Shown: positions 1 through 7,344 of the stretch, one piece after another | Numbering within the stretch: position 1 is the stretch's first letter | Layout of the letters: every line of letters starts with the position of its first letter | NCBI GenBank assembly: GCA_001797815.1 | Contig: MGQK01000092.1 | Coordinates: forward strand, 1 to 34,979 | DNA from: Deltaproteobacteria bacterium RBG_13_61_14 | Lineage (GTDB): Bacteria; RBG-13-61-14 | Length of the DNA: 34,979 bases | Direction: 5' to 3' | Notes under the pieces: model-generated | The model's database searches: none | Seen by the model: only the letters and a program-made list of their open reading frames with translations | What the model was told of the DNA's origin: nothing | Translations under genes and position numbers: made by a program

Positions 1-64
1 CTTGCTTCTTCCCGTAGCCGGCCTCCAGGTCTTTTGCCTGAAGAAGGTTTGTTTCAGTCGCCAT
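1..64 (-). CDS. livF: LivF-type ABC transporter ATPase (N-terminal fragment)
   Basis: The start codon is at 64 and the gene runs off the left edge, so only about 21 residues are visible. They read MATETNLLQAKDLEAGYGKK, which is the usual opening of a LivF ATPase: a first beta strand followed by the A-loop aromatic in the AGYG motif. LivF is the second cytoplasmic ATPase of the branched-chain amino acid importer. It lies 47 bases after the LivG stop in the canonical H-M-G-F order. The assignment rests mainly on position and on the AGYG start, because no Walker motif is in the window. Confidence 0.8.
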   Translation of the reverse strand, partial: MATETNLLQAKDLEAGYGKKQ

Positions 65-111
65 TGTTCAGCCAGGATTGAGGGCCGTGCCCTGGGGCTG
101 GAACACCGTCC

Positions 112-864
112 TCAATCAAGATAAGCCTCGATCACCCGGGGATCGTTCTTCACTTCCTCCATCGTCCCCTCGCACACCTTTTCCCCCGCGTCCATGAAAA
201 TCACCCGGTCGCACACCCGCCCAATTGCCTCCATGTTGTGCTCGATCAGGATCACGGTCTTTCCCTGGCCGGGCAAGCCCTTGATCACCTCCAGAATCTT
301 CTCGATCATCTCCGGCGCGATCCCGGCCACTGGCTCATCCAGCAGAATCAGGTCCGCGCCTGCCGCCAGGCAACAGACCAGACTCAGAAGCTTTTGCTGG
401 CCGTAGGAAAGGGCATCGGCCAAGTCGTGGAGCTTGTCGCCCAGGCCGTATTGTTTAAGAAGCGCCACCGCCTTTTCCCGGTTCGCGGCCTCCTGCTTTG
501 CGCTTTGCCTTGAGCGGAAGAAGATGCTCCCCAGACGCTCGCCCGGCTGGTCCTGGAAACAGAGGAGTGCGTTCTCCAGCACGCTGAGCCGCTTGATGAG
601 TCGCAGAATCTGGAAGGTCCGGGCAATCCCCATCCGGGCAATCCGGTAGGGCGCTTTCCCGGTTATACCCTTGCCCTGGAAATGGACCGCGCCGCCGTCC
701 GCCGGGATGAAGCCGGTGAGCACATTGAAGAGGGTGGTCTTGCCCGCGCCGTTCGGGCCGATCAAGCCGATGGTCTCGCCTTCCTTCACGGCGCAGGAGA
801 ACTCCGAGAGGGCCTTTATCCCGTCGAAGCGCTTCGTCAGACCCTCGCAGGAAAGCAAAGTCAA
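112..864 (-). CDS. livG: LivG-type branched-chain amino acid ABC transporter ATP-binding protein
   Basis: This 250-residue cytoplasmic ATPase should power uptake through the LivH/LivM channel. The Walker A motif GPNGAGKTT is near residue 36, the ABC signature appears as LSYGQQ near 152, Walker B is LILLDEP near 173, and the switch histidine is in LIEHNM near 208. The long insertion after Walker A and the C-terminal EVKNDPRVIEAYL are typical of LivG rather than LivF. Its length matches the family. The start overlaps the LivM stop by four bases (ATGA), so translation is probably coupled. GC content is high, unlike the upstream half of livH. Confidence 0.95.
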   Translation of the reverse strand: MTLLSCEGLTKRFDGIKALSEFSCAVKEGETIGLIGPNGAGKTTLFNVLTGFIPADGGAVHFQGKGITGKAPYRIARMGIARTFQILRLIKRLSVLENALLCFQDQPGERLGSIFFRSRQSAKQEAANREKAVALLKQYGLGDKLHDLADALSYGQQKLLSLVCCLAAGADLILLDEPVAGIAPEMIEKILEVIKGLPGQGKTVILIEHNMEAIGRVCDRVIFMDAGEKVCEGTMEEVKNDPRVIEAYLD

Positions 865-1745
865 CCCTGGTCACCTTTCTTAAAAGCATATTCGCCGAGA
901 AAGCCCTGGGGTCGCCACATCATGAAGGCCACGAGCAGGGCGCCGTAGATGATCTGGCGCACGTTCGCGGCCACTGAGCTTGGCAGGCCGATGAAGCGGA
1001 GCGCCTCCGGTAGGATAACAAGCACCGTTGCGCCTAGGACCGAGCCCCATAGGTTCCCGGCCCCGCCGATGATCACTATAGAAATAATGAAGATGGACTC
1101 CATGACCGTGAAGCTGGTCGGGTCAATGTAGGTGATGTAGCTGGCGTAGAGGCTGCCGGCGACCGAGGCCATTGCCGCGCCGATCACGAACACCAGCACC
1201 TTGTAAGCCGCCACATTCTTGCCTGCGGCCAGTGCAAAAACCTCGTCCTCCCGGATCGCCTTCAGCACCCGGCCAAAGGGCGACTCCACGATCCGGCGCG
1301 CCACCAGGAAGACAATGACCGCGCATATCCCGACCAGGATCAGGAATTGCCAGTGCGAGGAAACCTGCAAGCCGAATATATTGGGCTGAGGGATGCCCGG
1401 CAGGCCCATCGGCCCGCTGGTGAAGGAGACCCAGTTATTGAGCACACTGAAGGTGATTACCTGGAATGCAAAGGTGGCGATGACAAAGTAATCGTCCCGT
1501 ATTCGTAGCGACGGCATGCCTACCAGCGCGCCGAAAAGCCCGGCAAGGACGATGGCGCAGATGACATTAGCCAAGAACGGTGTGCCCAACTTGAGCGCCA
1601 TGAGCGCTGCCACGTAAGCCCCAACACCGTAGAAGGCCGCGTGAGCAATGGAGAGGATGCCGGTATATCCGGCGATCAGGTTAAGGGAGATCGACAGGAT
1701 AACATAGATACCGATGAGGATGATAATATGGAGTAGGTATTCCAT
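861..1745 (-). CDS. livM: LivM-type branched-chain amino acid ABC transporter permease
   Basis: This is a permease subunit with about eight hydrophobic segments, 294 residues from the ATG at 1745. An upstream ATG at 1766 would add seven residues, but MEYLLHIIIL is the normal start for the family. The LivM hallmark NLIAGYTGILSIAHAAFYGVGAY is present near the N terminus (first part NLIAGYTGILSIAHAAF), as is the EAA-like cytoplasmic loop around SPFGRVLKAIREDE, which contacts the ATPases. The C terminus ends MMWRPQGFLGEYAF. It overlaps livG by ATGA and lies 114 bases after livH. Confidence 0.93.
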   Translation of the reverse strand: MEYLLHIIILIGIYVILSISLNLIAGYTGILSIAHAAFYGVGAYVAALMALKLGTPFLANVICAIVLAGLFGALVGMPSLRIRDDYFVIATFAFQVITFSVLNNWVSFTSGPMGLPGIPQPNIFGLQVSSHWQFLILVGICAVIVFLVARRIVESPFGRVLKAIREDEVFALAAGKNVAAYKVLVFVIGAAMASVAGSLYASYITYIDPTSFTVMESIFIISIVIIGGAGNLWGSVLGATVLVILPEALRFIGLPSSVAANVRQIIYGALLVAFMMWRPQGFLGEYAFKKGDQG

Positions 1746-1757
1746 TCTAGTCAGTGG

Positions 1758-1773
1758 ACCGTGCACGGTGCAC
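1758..1773. repeat. Small palindrome in the livH-livM gap
   Basis: The 114-base gap between livH and livM contains the perfect 12-base palindrome ACCGTGCACGGT, overlapped by GTGCAC. It could form a short hairpin in the operon mRNA that tunes livM expression, or it could be a repeat remnant. Nothing else is recognisable in the gap. Confidence 0.4.
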
Positions 1774-1859
1774 AGTGCATAGAATCAGTAAATAGTATAT
1801 CGGGAAATCCTCAAAGGTCAAAAGCCTCTTCCCTCGCGCCTCATGCAGAATGCCTTTCC

Positions 1860-2738
1860 TCAAACCGTGGCCTTTTTCATCTTCTTGCCCAGAAAGCCTT
1901 GAGGGCGGAAAAGAAGAAAGATAAGGAGAATTAGGAACGTGATTGCATCCTGCCACTGTGAGCCTATTTCCCAAACACCAAAGTGGCGGGCCATGCCCAG
2001 AAGTAGAGCTCCCAATACGATCCCGGGGATGCTGTTTACTCCGCCAATAATGACGGCCACGATGCCCATCATCAACGCCTGCAAACCCATTGTCGGTGTC
2101 ATGTCTGTGTCGAGCGCGATTAATATTCCTGCAACACCCGCTAGCGACGAGCCCAGGACAGTGGCCCACAAGTATATGCGGTCGCTTTCCAAGCCTATCA
2201 CGTTCGCGAGCTCGGGATCGTTAGCTACGGCAATCAGTGCTAGTCCAGCCCTCGTTCGTTTTAGATAAATTGCTGTAGAGATTGCCAGCAAAGCACTCGT
2301 GCCGATGGTTACTAACTGAATAGGTGTTATGCTTGCACCTAGGATCTTAGTCCCATCCGTAACTATCCCTGATCTAATGGACTTGGTATCATCACCAAAA
2401 ATCAAAGAAATCAGATTCTGCAGTGTTACATAGACGCCAAGCGAGGCTAGAAATAGGACTAGGGGGTCCGCCCTCTTTATTCTAAGTTGTTTATATACAC
2501 TTAGTTCGATAACAACTCCCATTATGGCGATTCCCATAATACTCGCAAGTATAGACCAAATTAAGGCAGTAGCACTGAATTTCTGGAAGGCAAATGTCAA
2601 ATAAGCGCCTAGCGTAACTATCACGCCTAGACTGAAATTGAAGAAACGCCCACATCTATAGATAATTGCGAAGCCGAGTGCGACCAAAAGAATAGTCGAA
2701 GCCGAGATAAAAGAATTAGCCAATAATTGGTAAAACAT
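1860..2738 (-). CDS. livH: LivH-type branched-chain amino acid ABC transporter permease
   Basis: This 292-residue multi-TM permease is the partner of LivM. The LivH fingerprint near residues 20-50 appears in a divergent form (GFAIIYRCGRFFNFSLG in place of the usual YG..GVINFAHG). The EAA loop near 185 reads TRAGLALIAVANDPELANVIG, and the C terminus is the usual LLFRPQGFLGKK. The start is six bases after the stop of the two-TM gene, so it is probably translationally coupled. Composition changes within the gene: the 5' half (about 2738-2250) is AT-rich with many ATA/AGA-type codons, while the 3' half approaches the GC level of livM and livG. Function is confident; the substrate is not, because the binding protein and neighbours are unusual. 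Confidence 0.92.
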   Translation of the reverse strand: MFYQLLANSFISASTILLVALGFAIIYRCGRFFNFSLGVIVTLGAYLTFAFQKFSATALIWSILASIMGIAIMGVVIELSVYKQLRIKRADPLVLFLASLGVYVTLQNLISLIFGDDTKSIRSGIVTDGTKILGASITPIQLVTIGTSALLAISTAIYLKRTRAGLALIAVANDPELANVIGLESDRIYLWATVLGSSLAGVAGILIALDTDMTPTMGLQALMMGIVAVIIGGVNSIPGIVLGALLLGMARHFGVWEIGSQWQDAITFLILLIFLLFRPQGFLGKKMKKATV

Positions 2739-2744
2739 AATAGT

Positions 2745-3728
2745 TTAATATAATTCCTTTTGGAGCATTAAAAGGAGCTTATTCATAATTTTCTTTTGTT
2801 GATCATTTATATATGCTATGCCTACTGGATTATATTCATTCTTAAAGTAAAATCTATTACTTATTGACCATAGGGCGTTAAACCCGTCTTCTAATTTCTT
2901 TTTCAATGCATCTGGACTATTGGGGTTAATCATTCTTTCGTTTAGGTGGATACTGGCACCAAATTTTTCGCCGTTGGTAGGAGCTTGGAAGGCTATGCAA
3001 GAATTGCTACGGGATGTTATATGAATATCAATATTTGAGTGAAAAACTTTAGCAGCTTGTTCATCTTTCACCATTCCAATTACTAGGCAATTTAGTGTAG
3101 GGTTAAGTCCCTTATTATTTTGCTCAATTACCTTTTCGAAAAGCTTTAAAATGAAACCCTCCAGTTTTTCTTTAATTTTCGAAATATTATTAGGACTCGG
3201 ATCAACGATTATAAGCCTCTGATATGTAGTCAGGGTATATGATCCAGATGAATCAGTTTGCAGAATGCGATCAATTGTTGCTGAGATGTACTCATCATAT
3301 TCCTTTTTAGCATCCTCAGAGGCAGGATCAGCAGGAGTCTGAAGAGTAAGTATTGCTCCATCTTTCTCTGTAAAAGCAAGCATTCCCTTGCATAACCTAC
3401 AATAATCTCTCAAAGTATCTGCTATTTGTACTGCAGGACCAAGTTTGCCAATTATAAGACGAAGAGTGTCAATGTTTCTTAATAGGCTTTGTTCTCCAAT
3501 AGCATCCGGATATTTAATATAACCTTTGCATAGAAGGTGTAGAGCGTGTTCGGGGTGAGGTCTATTGCTAAGTAAATAAGAAATGGCAAATAAAATGAAA
3601 CCTAAGCAAAATGGTATGATAATGTATTCTTGAGGAATCCTAAAAAGTGGGCGAAATATACCAATACATATCAATACGACCGAGGCAATTTCCAGCCACA
3701 TAAACTTTGGGTTAACAAAAGGCTTCAT
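2745..3728 (-). CDS. Two-TM membrane-anchored protein of unknown function
   Basis: I do not recognise this 327-residue protein. Two hydrophobic segments lie at about residues 11-29 (WLEIASVVLICIGIF) and 37-53 (IIPFCLGFILFAISYLL). A soluble, mixed alpha/beta domain of about 270 residues follows, without an obvious catalytic motif. By the positive-inside rule the C-terminal domain probably faces the cytoplasm. The start has a good ribosome site (AGGAGG, ten bases upstream) and lies 24 bases after the livK-like stop. Placement between the binding protein and livH is not part of the standard liv operon, so it may be an accessory or regulatory subunit of this transporter. The gene is strongly AT-rich compared with livM and livG, which suggests a different origin. 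Confidence 0.75.
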   Translation of the reverse strand: MKPFVNPKFMWLEIASVVLICIGIFRPLFRIPQEYIIIPFCLGFILFAISYLLSNRPHPEHALHLLCKGYIKYPDAIGEQSLLRNIDTLRLIIGKLGPAVQIADTLRDYCRLCKGMLAFTEKDGAILTLQTPADPASEDAKKEYDEYISATIDRILQTDSSGSYTLTTYQRLIIVDPSPNNISKIKEKLEGFILKLFEKVIEQNNKGLNPTLNCLVIGMVKDEQAAKVFHSNIDIHITSRSNSCIAFQAPTNGEKFGASIHLNERMINPNSPDALKKKLEDGFNALWSISNRFYFKNEYNPVGIAYINDQQKKIMNKLLLMLQKELY

Positions 3729-3752
3729 TGGCTTCTCGCCTCCTAAAGGTAG

Positions 3753-4859
3753 TTACTTATTTATAGAATTATATTTGCCATCCATAATCTGTTGTCTTTC
3801 AAATGGTTTGGTATTGCAATCACCATTCCCGTCAAATTTTGTCTCACCAGTAGCTCCGTAATATAGGGGCATAGTGAGAAGGTAATCACGAAGGTTTAGA
3901 TTAGAATTATAGCTTTCATTATAAGCTTTGGCAAGGATCATCGCGATATCGTAAGAGTAGCCGGCATAAATATCGGGTTCCTCATTATACTTCGCATAAA
4001 AGAAATCCCGAAAGGTCTTATAGTCAGCTCCTTGAAAAATCGCTGGTTTGACCAAGCGTACGCCTTCAGCTGCATCACCGGCAGAGGTGATTAGCTCGGG
4101 AGAACTCCAGACGTCGGAGCCAAAAACGCTCTTGTTATAGCCAAGTTCCTTGGTTTGCTTAAGTATAAGACCTCCCTCTTTACCATAAGTTGGAGAGTAA
4201 ATAGCGTCCGGGTTTGCGGCGATAAGCTTGGTCAATTGAGTGCGGAAGTCCCGGTCGCCTTCGTTACAACTCTCGATACCAGCGATCTGCCCCCCGAGCG
4301 CACCGAATTCCTTGACGAATTGATCTTTCAGACTTACTCCCCAACTGTTATTGACGTACAGAATGCCGACATTATTGATGTTAAGTTCACGCATCCACTT
4401 GGCGAGTATTACGGCTTGGTAGGCATCCGAGGGACACACACGGAAGAAGTAATCGCCGCCCTTGGTCGTGAGTTCAGGTGAAGAAGAAATGGGTGAAATT
4501 TGAACGACCTGATAACGGTTGGCGATGGGAGCAATAGCCAGGGAGACTGAACTTGCAGCTTCACCGATTACAGCAGGGTAACGGTTGATAGAGCAGAACT
4601 TATTCATGATCGTTACGGCTTCCTTGGCGTTCCCTTTGCTGTCCTGATATTCGACCGCTATCTTAACCTTGAAATCGTTAGAAGCATTGATCTGCTCCAG
4701 CGCAAGATCAATACCTTTCTTGGCGTTATTGCCGTAAGAGGCAATATCACCAGTCAGGGGAAGAACTGCGCCAATTTTTATTTCGCGGCGGTCCTGCTTG
4801 TTGCAGCTAACAACCAAGCTAATTGCTATCAAAGCTAACACAATCTTCCTGATTCCCAT
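3753..4859 (-). CDS. LivK-like periplasmic substrate-binding lipoprotein of the ABC transporter
   Basis: This is a type-I periplasmic binding protein of the leucine/isoleucine/valine-binding family, 368 residues. The N terminus is a lipoprotein signal, with a hydrophobic core followed by lipobox LVVSC and Cys19 as the predicted lipid anchor. The mature start KIGAVLPLTGDIASYG is the family signature of strand 1 and the first ligand loop. GEAASSVSLAIAPIA, near residues 95-110, supplies the usual serine/alanine ligand loop. The start is supported by GGAG seven bases upstream of the ATG. The first 41 bases overlap the end of the preceding radical SAM gene, so the two are one unit. The ligand could be a modified amino acid or peptide product of the radical SAM enzymes (inference). 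Confidence 0.9.
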   Translation of the reverse strand: MGIRKIVLALIAISLVVSCNKQDRREIKIGAVLPLTGDIASYGNNAKKGIDLALEQINASNDFKVKIAVEYQDSKGNAKEAVTIMNKFCSINRYPAVIGEAASSVSLAIAPIANRYQVVQISPISSSPELTTKGGDYFFRVCPSDAYQAVILAKWMRELNINNVGILYVNNSWGVSLKDQFVKEFGALGGQIAGIESCNEGDRDFRTQLTKLIAANPDAIYSPTYGKEGGLILKQTKELGYNKSVFGSDVWSSPELITSAGDAAEGVRLVKPAIFQGADYKTFRDFFYAKYNEEPDIYAGYSYDIAMILAKAYNESYNSNLNLRDYLLTMPLYYGATGETKFDGNGDCNTKPFERQQIMDGKYNSINK

Positions 4860-6033
4860 GACACTCTCTCCTTCCTAATTGAAGCAATGCGGTTTGATCA
4901 TTAAGGACCCTGTCCAGGACGCGACTATAGATGCCTTCTGGCAGAGTTACACCGTCCTTGAATGGACAGTGGCAATTGAACATCCCGGCAAAGCGCCATT
5001 GCTTGTTAGCCTCCCAGATTTCCGTAATTGTCTGTTCGTGAATATTGCCCAATGGATTTCCACTGTCACCGGGACATCTGATGACAGTTCCGTTGCAGGT
5101 GAGATAGACACCGGCAGCAATTTGGTTGCATGGATGGATGCCAACAAGGCACGAAATGCCCTCAGTGAGCATTTGTCCCTTACTTTGGATACCGTGCTCA
5201 AGGTTATAACGATAAACTCGAATGAAGAATAGCTCCTTTTCTTCGGCAGAGACGTCGTTTGCGGCCAAGAAATGAGTGTCGATCTGCTTTCCACTGACCA
5301 TGAGGGCCGCATTCACGGGAAGGATGTTCCTTCGGCGAGCGTAGACATAAATGTTAAAAAGCTCGCCATAGTTCATGGACATGATCGGGTTAGCACAGAT
5401 AGCGAGACGAGTGGGCGAAGTTTTGTTAAACCCGATATCAGCCAGTATCTCCAACGCTCGATTGCGTTTCAGAGTATACCCTTTGACATCACCAACAAGC
5501 TTGTCCTGAATCTCAGGGTGCGCAGACTGGAAGCCAACCAGGAAGCTCGTCTTGAATCGAAAAAACTCCTCGCATAGCGAAACTGCATTATCAATACCGT
5601 ATTTGCCATAAATGCTTGTCACATGATTGTCATCTCCCAGAACATGGCCCTTCGTGAAAATAGATAATCCGAGACCCATTGCCGTTAGGTCTCTGGCAAA
5701 CGGTAGGAGGCGGGAGTCCTCCAGTGGTTCCCCTGCACCGCATATTTTGATCTCACGAAGACCAAGAGTCTTAGCTTCTTCCAGCACGGCCATTATCTGT
5801 TCGTACTTAAGATCAGGGTAGTTATAATCATCAACGGGGTTGCTCTTTCGGAAGCAAGAGGGACAACGGAGAGAGCATTTCCTGCCCAAATCTATATCCA
5901 TCATAAGCAGCGCGTGTTGGTTCCGTGCGAGTTCATCGGCGCTGAAGAAACCCCAGTACTGGACAAGATTGCCTTTATCTAAAGGCCGATGGAGGACATC
6001 TACCTTAGGAATGTTCGGGTACATAGGAGTCAT
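4819..6033 (-). CDS. Radical SAM protein with SPASM-like C terminus (second of a pair)
   Basis: This is a 404-residue radical SAM enzyme. The 4Fe-4S binding motif CSLRCPSC (CxxxCxxC) is near residue 53, followed by a GGE-type SAM motif in the form CGAGEP near 98. Towards the C terminus, cysteines in HPCNQ, YLTCNGTVIRCPGD and NCHCPF suggest an auxiliary-cluster (SPASM/twitch-like) domain, as in enzymes that modify peptides. The ATG at 6033 overlaps the stop of the first radical SAM gene in ATGA, which decides the start; an in-frame ATG further up would overlap that gene more. The 3' end overlaps the livK-like gene by 41 bases. The substrate is unknown, and no short precursor peptide gene was recognised nearby. 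Confidence 0.85.
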   Translation of the reverse strand: MTPMYPNIPKVDVLHRPLDKGNLVQYWGFFSADELARNQHALLMMDIDLGRKCSLRCPSCFRKSNPVDDYNYPDLKYEQIMAVLEEAKTLGLREIKICGAGEPLEDSRLLPFARDLTAMGLGLSIFTKGHVLGDDNHVTSIYGKYGIDNAVSLCEEFFRFKTSFLVGFQSAHPEIQDKLVGDVKGYTLKRNRALEILADIGFNKTSPTRLAICANPIMSMNYGELFNIYVYARRRNILPVNAALMVSGKQIDTHFLAANDVSAEEKELFFIRVYRYNLEHGIQSKGQMLTEGISCLVGIHPCNQIAAGVYLTCNGTVIRCPGDSGNPLGNIHEQTITEIWEANKQWRFAGMFNCHCPFKDGVTLPEGIYSRVLDRVLNDQTALLQLGRRECHGNQEDCVSFDSN

Positions 6034-7154
6034 CTCAGAATCTCTAAGTGCTCTGGCAAGTATGAAGGAACTTCTGCGTCTGTTTCGGTGTAGAATACAG
6101 AGCAAGCGCACAACTTGAAATCAAAGAGAGCCTTACGAAAGAGAGCGGAGTAGATAACATCATGTATAGAGATTTTCTTGAAGTTCCCGTACCAAGTGCT
6201 ATGGCTGGGGCAGTCCATGATGTCGCCGTTTGGGTATACCGCAAAGGAATACAACGGTCTCCTACACTGGGGCTGGCCAACCATGCGCTGTCCGAACTTC
6301 AGTGAATAGTCGAGGCCCAGGTTGTAATCCGCTTTCCGTACTCGCTGAAAAAAGGTTCTTGCCTCAGCGAACGTATGGCAACGGCTTTTCTCCTCATGGG
6401 AACTGAGGATCTGGATATACTCTTCTATCATTGGCACGATATGCAAAGCACGCATAATTGGCAGAAAGTCATTGATGATACGGTCTTCATTCTCCTTCGT
6501 AACCGGCACCTCCACTGCCAGCCGATTTGAATAGTGCATGCCCTCCTGCATGCAGCGCTCTATGGTTGCAATCGTCCTTCGGAAACCATTAATCTGAACC
6601 TCCGAGTTGTGGTACTGCTCAACGGTGTCGCGTAAAGATATGATCAGAACGGTGCCCAGCGAATTGAGCCGTGATATATCCCTAGCCGATAATAGAGTTC
6701 CATTCGTAAACACAACGGGTGAAAGCCCATGCTCGACAATTAGCTCAAGAAACCCAAAAGCTCCCTCCCAAGTGAATAATTCCCCACCCCCGCCGTAAAC
6801 AACAGCTTGCACGCCGTGGTCTCTAAGGAAGGAGAGAATCTCATGAAGCTCATCAGTAGAGTAAAATGGACCGGACAAATGGGGAGGCAACCTGTTCTTG
6901 TCCTGGCCGGTGAAACAACCTCTGCACCTCTGGTTACAGAGCGTCGGAAGCATCAGGTAAGCGAACTGGAAGAGGGGATGCTCTACCTTATTGGATATCC
7001 ACTTGATATTATGATTGATGATCTTTGTCGTTTCTTCATCAGCGTAATAGTATTTTAGTAGCGGGCGCGCTGACCATAGATAATCTAATGTCCTAATCTT
7101 GGAACTGTCCAATACCAGACCGAGGTTGGAATCCTCCCTTAGGAATCCTGCCAA
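6030..7154 (-). CDS. Radical SAM protein with SPASM-like C terminus (first of a pair; start unresolved)
   Basis: The recognisable part is a radical SAM enzyme with the cluster motif CNQRCRGC (CxxxCxxC), SAM motif YGGGGELF, and C-terminal cysteines in QCRRPL, GDIMDCPS and KLCACS resembling a SPASM-type auxiliary cluster site. Protein-like sequence begins around the TTG at 7154, given here as a placeholder start; another TTG candidate is at 7112. Neither has a well-spaced ribosome site (AGGGAGG lies about 18 bases before 7112). The frame stays open to 7436, but that part lies in the preceding gene and a GC-rich patch and does not look like protein. The first ATG after it is just before the cluster motif. 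The original 5' end may therefore have been lost at the junction with the defence cassette. Confidence 0.75.
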   Translation of the reverse strand: MAGFLREDSNLGLVLDSSKIRTLDYLWSARPLLKYYYADEETTKIINHNIKWISNKVEHPLFQFAYLMLPTLCNQRCRGCFTGQDKNRLPPHLSGPFYSTDELHEILSFLRDHGVQAVVYGGGGELFTWEGAFGFLELIVEHGLSPVVFTNGTLLSARDISRLNSLGTVLIISLRDTVEQYHNSEVQINGFRRTIATIERCMQEGMHYSNRLAVEVPVTKENEDRIINDFLPIMRALHIVPMIEEYIQILSSHEEKSRCHTFAEARTFFQRVRKADYNLGLDYSLKFGQRMVGQPQCRRPLYSFAVYPNGDIMDCPSHSTWYGNFKKISIHDVIYSALFRKALFDFKLCACSVFYTETDAEVPSYLPEHLEILR

Positions 7155-7344
7155 TCCAGACAGATATTGGATTCGACTGGTGCTTTGATGCTCTACGATG
7201 CCAACTGCGGGGCGTTCAATGTCCTGCTGGTGTTCGGGGTGACCGACTCTCGCGGTAGGTACGCGAGTTGGCCCACATGGTGGCGGAACTGAACAATTAC
7301 GGGGGCGCTCAAGAGCATCACCGGGCCGGTTTATTGACCTCTCA
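7155..7344. other. GC-rich junction patch between the ATPase gene and the radical SAM gene
   Basis: This stretch of about 190 bases separates the DUF499-type gene from the recognisable radical SAM sequence. Its 7205-7344 part is more GC-rich than the AT-leaning radical SAM genes. On the minus strand a short ORF of about 42 codons (starting MLLSAPVIVQFRHH) can be read, without recognised similarity. It may be debris from a past insertion. I see no promoter, RNA gene or terminator in it. Confidence 0.4.
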
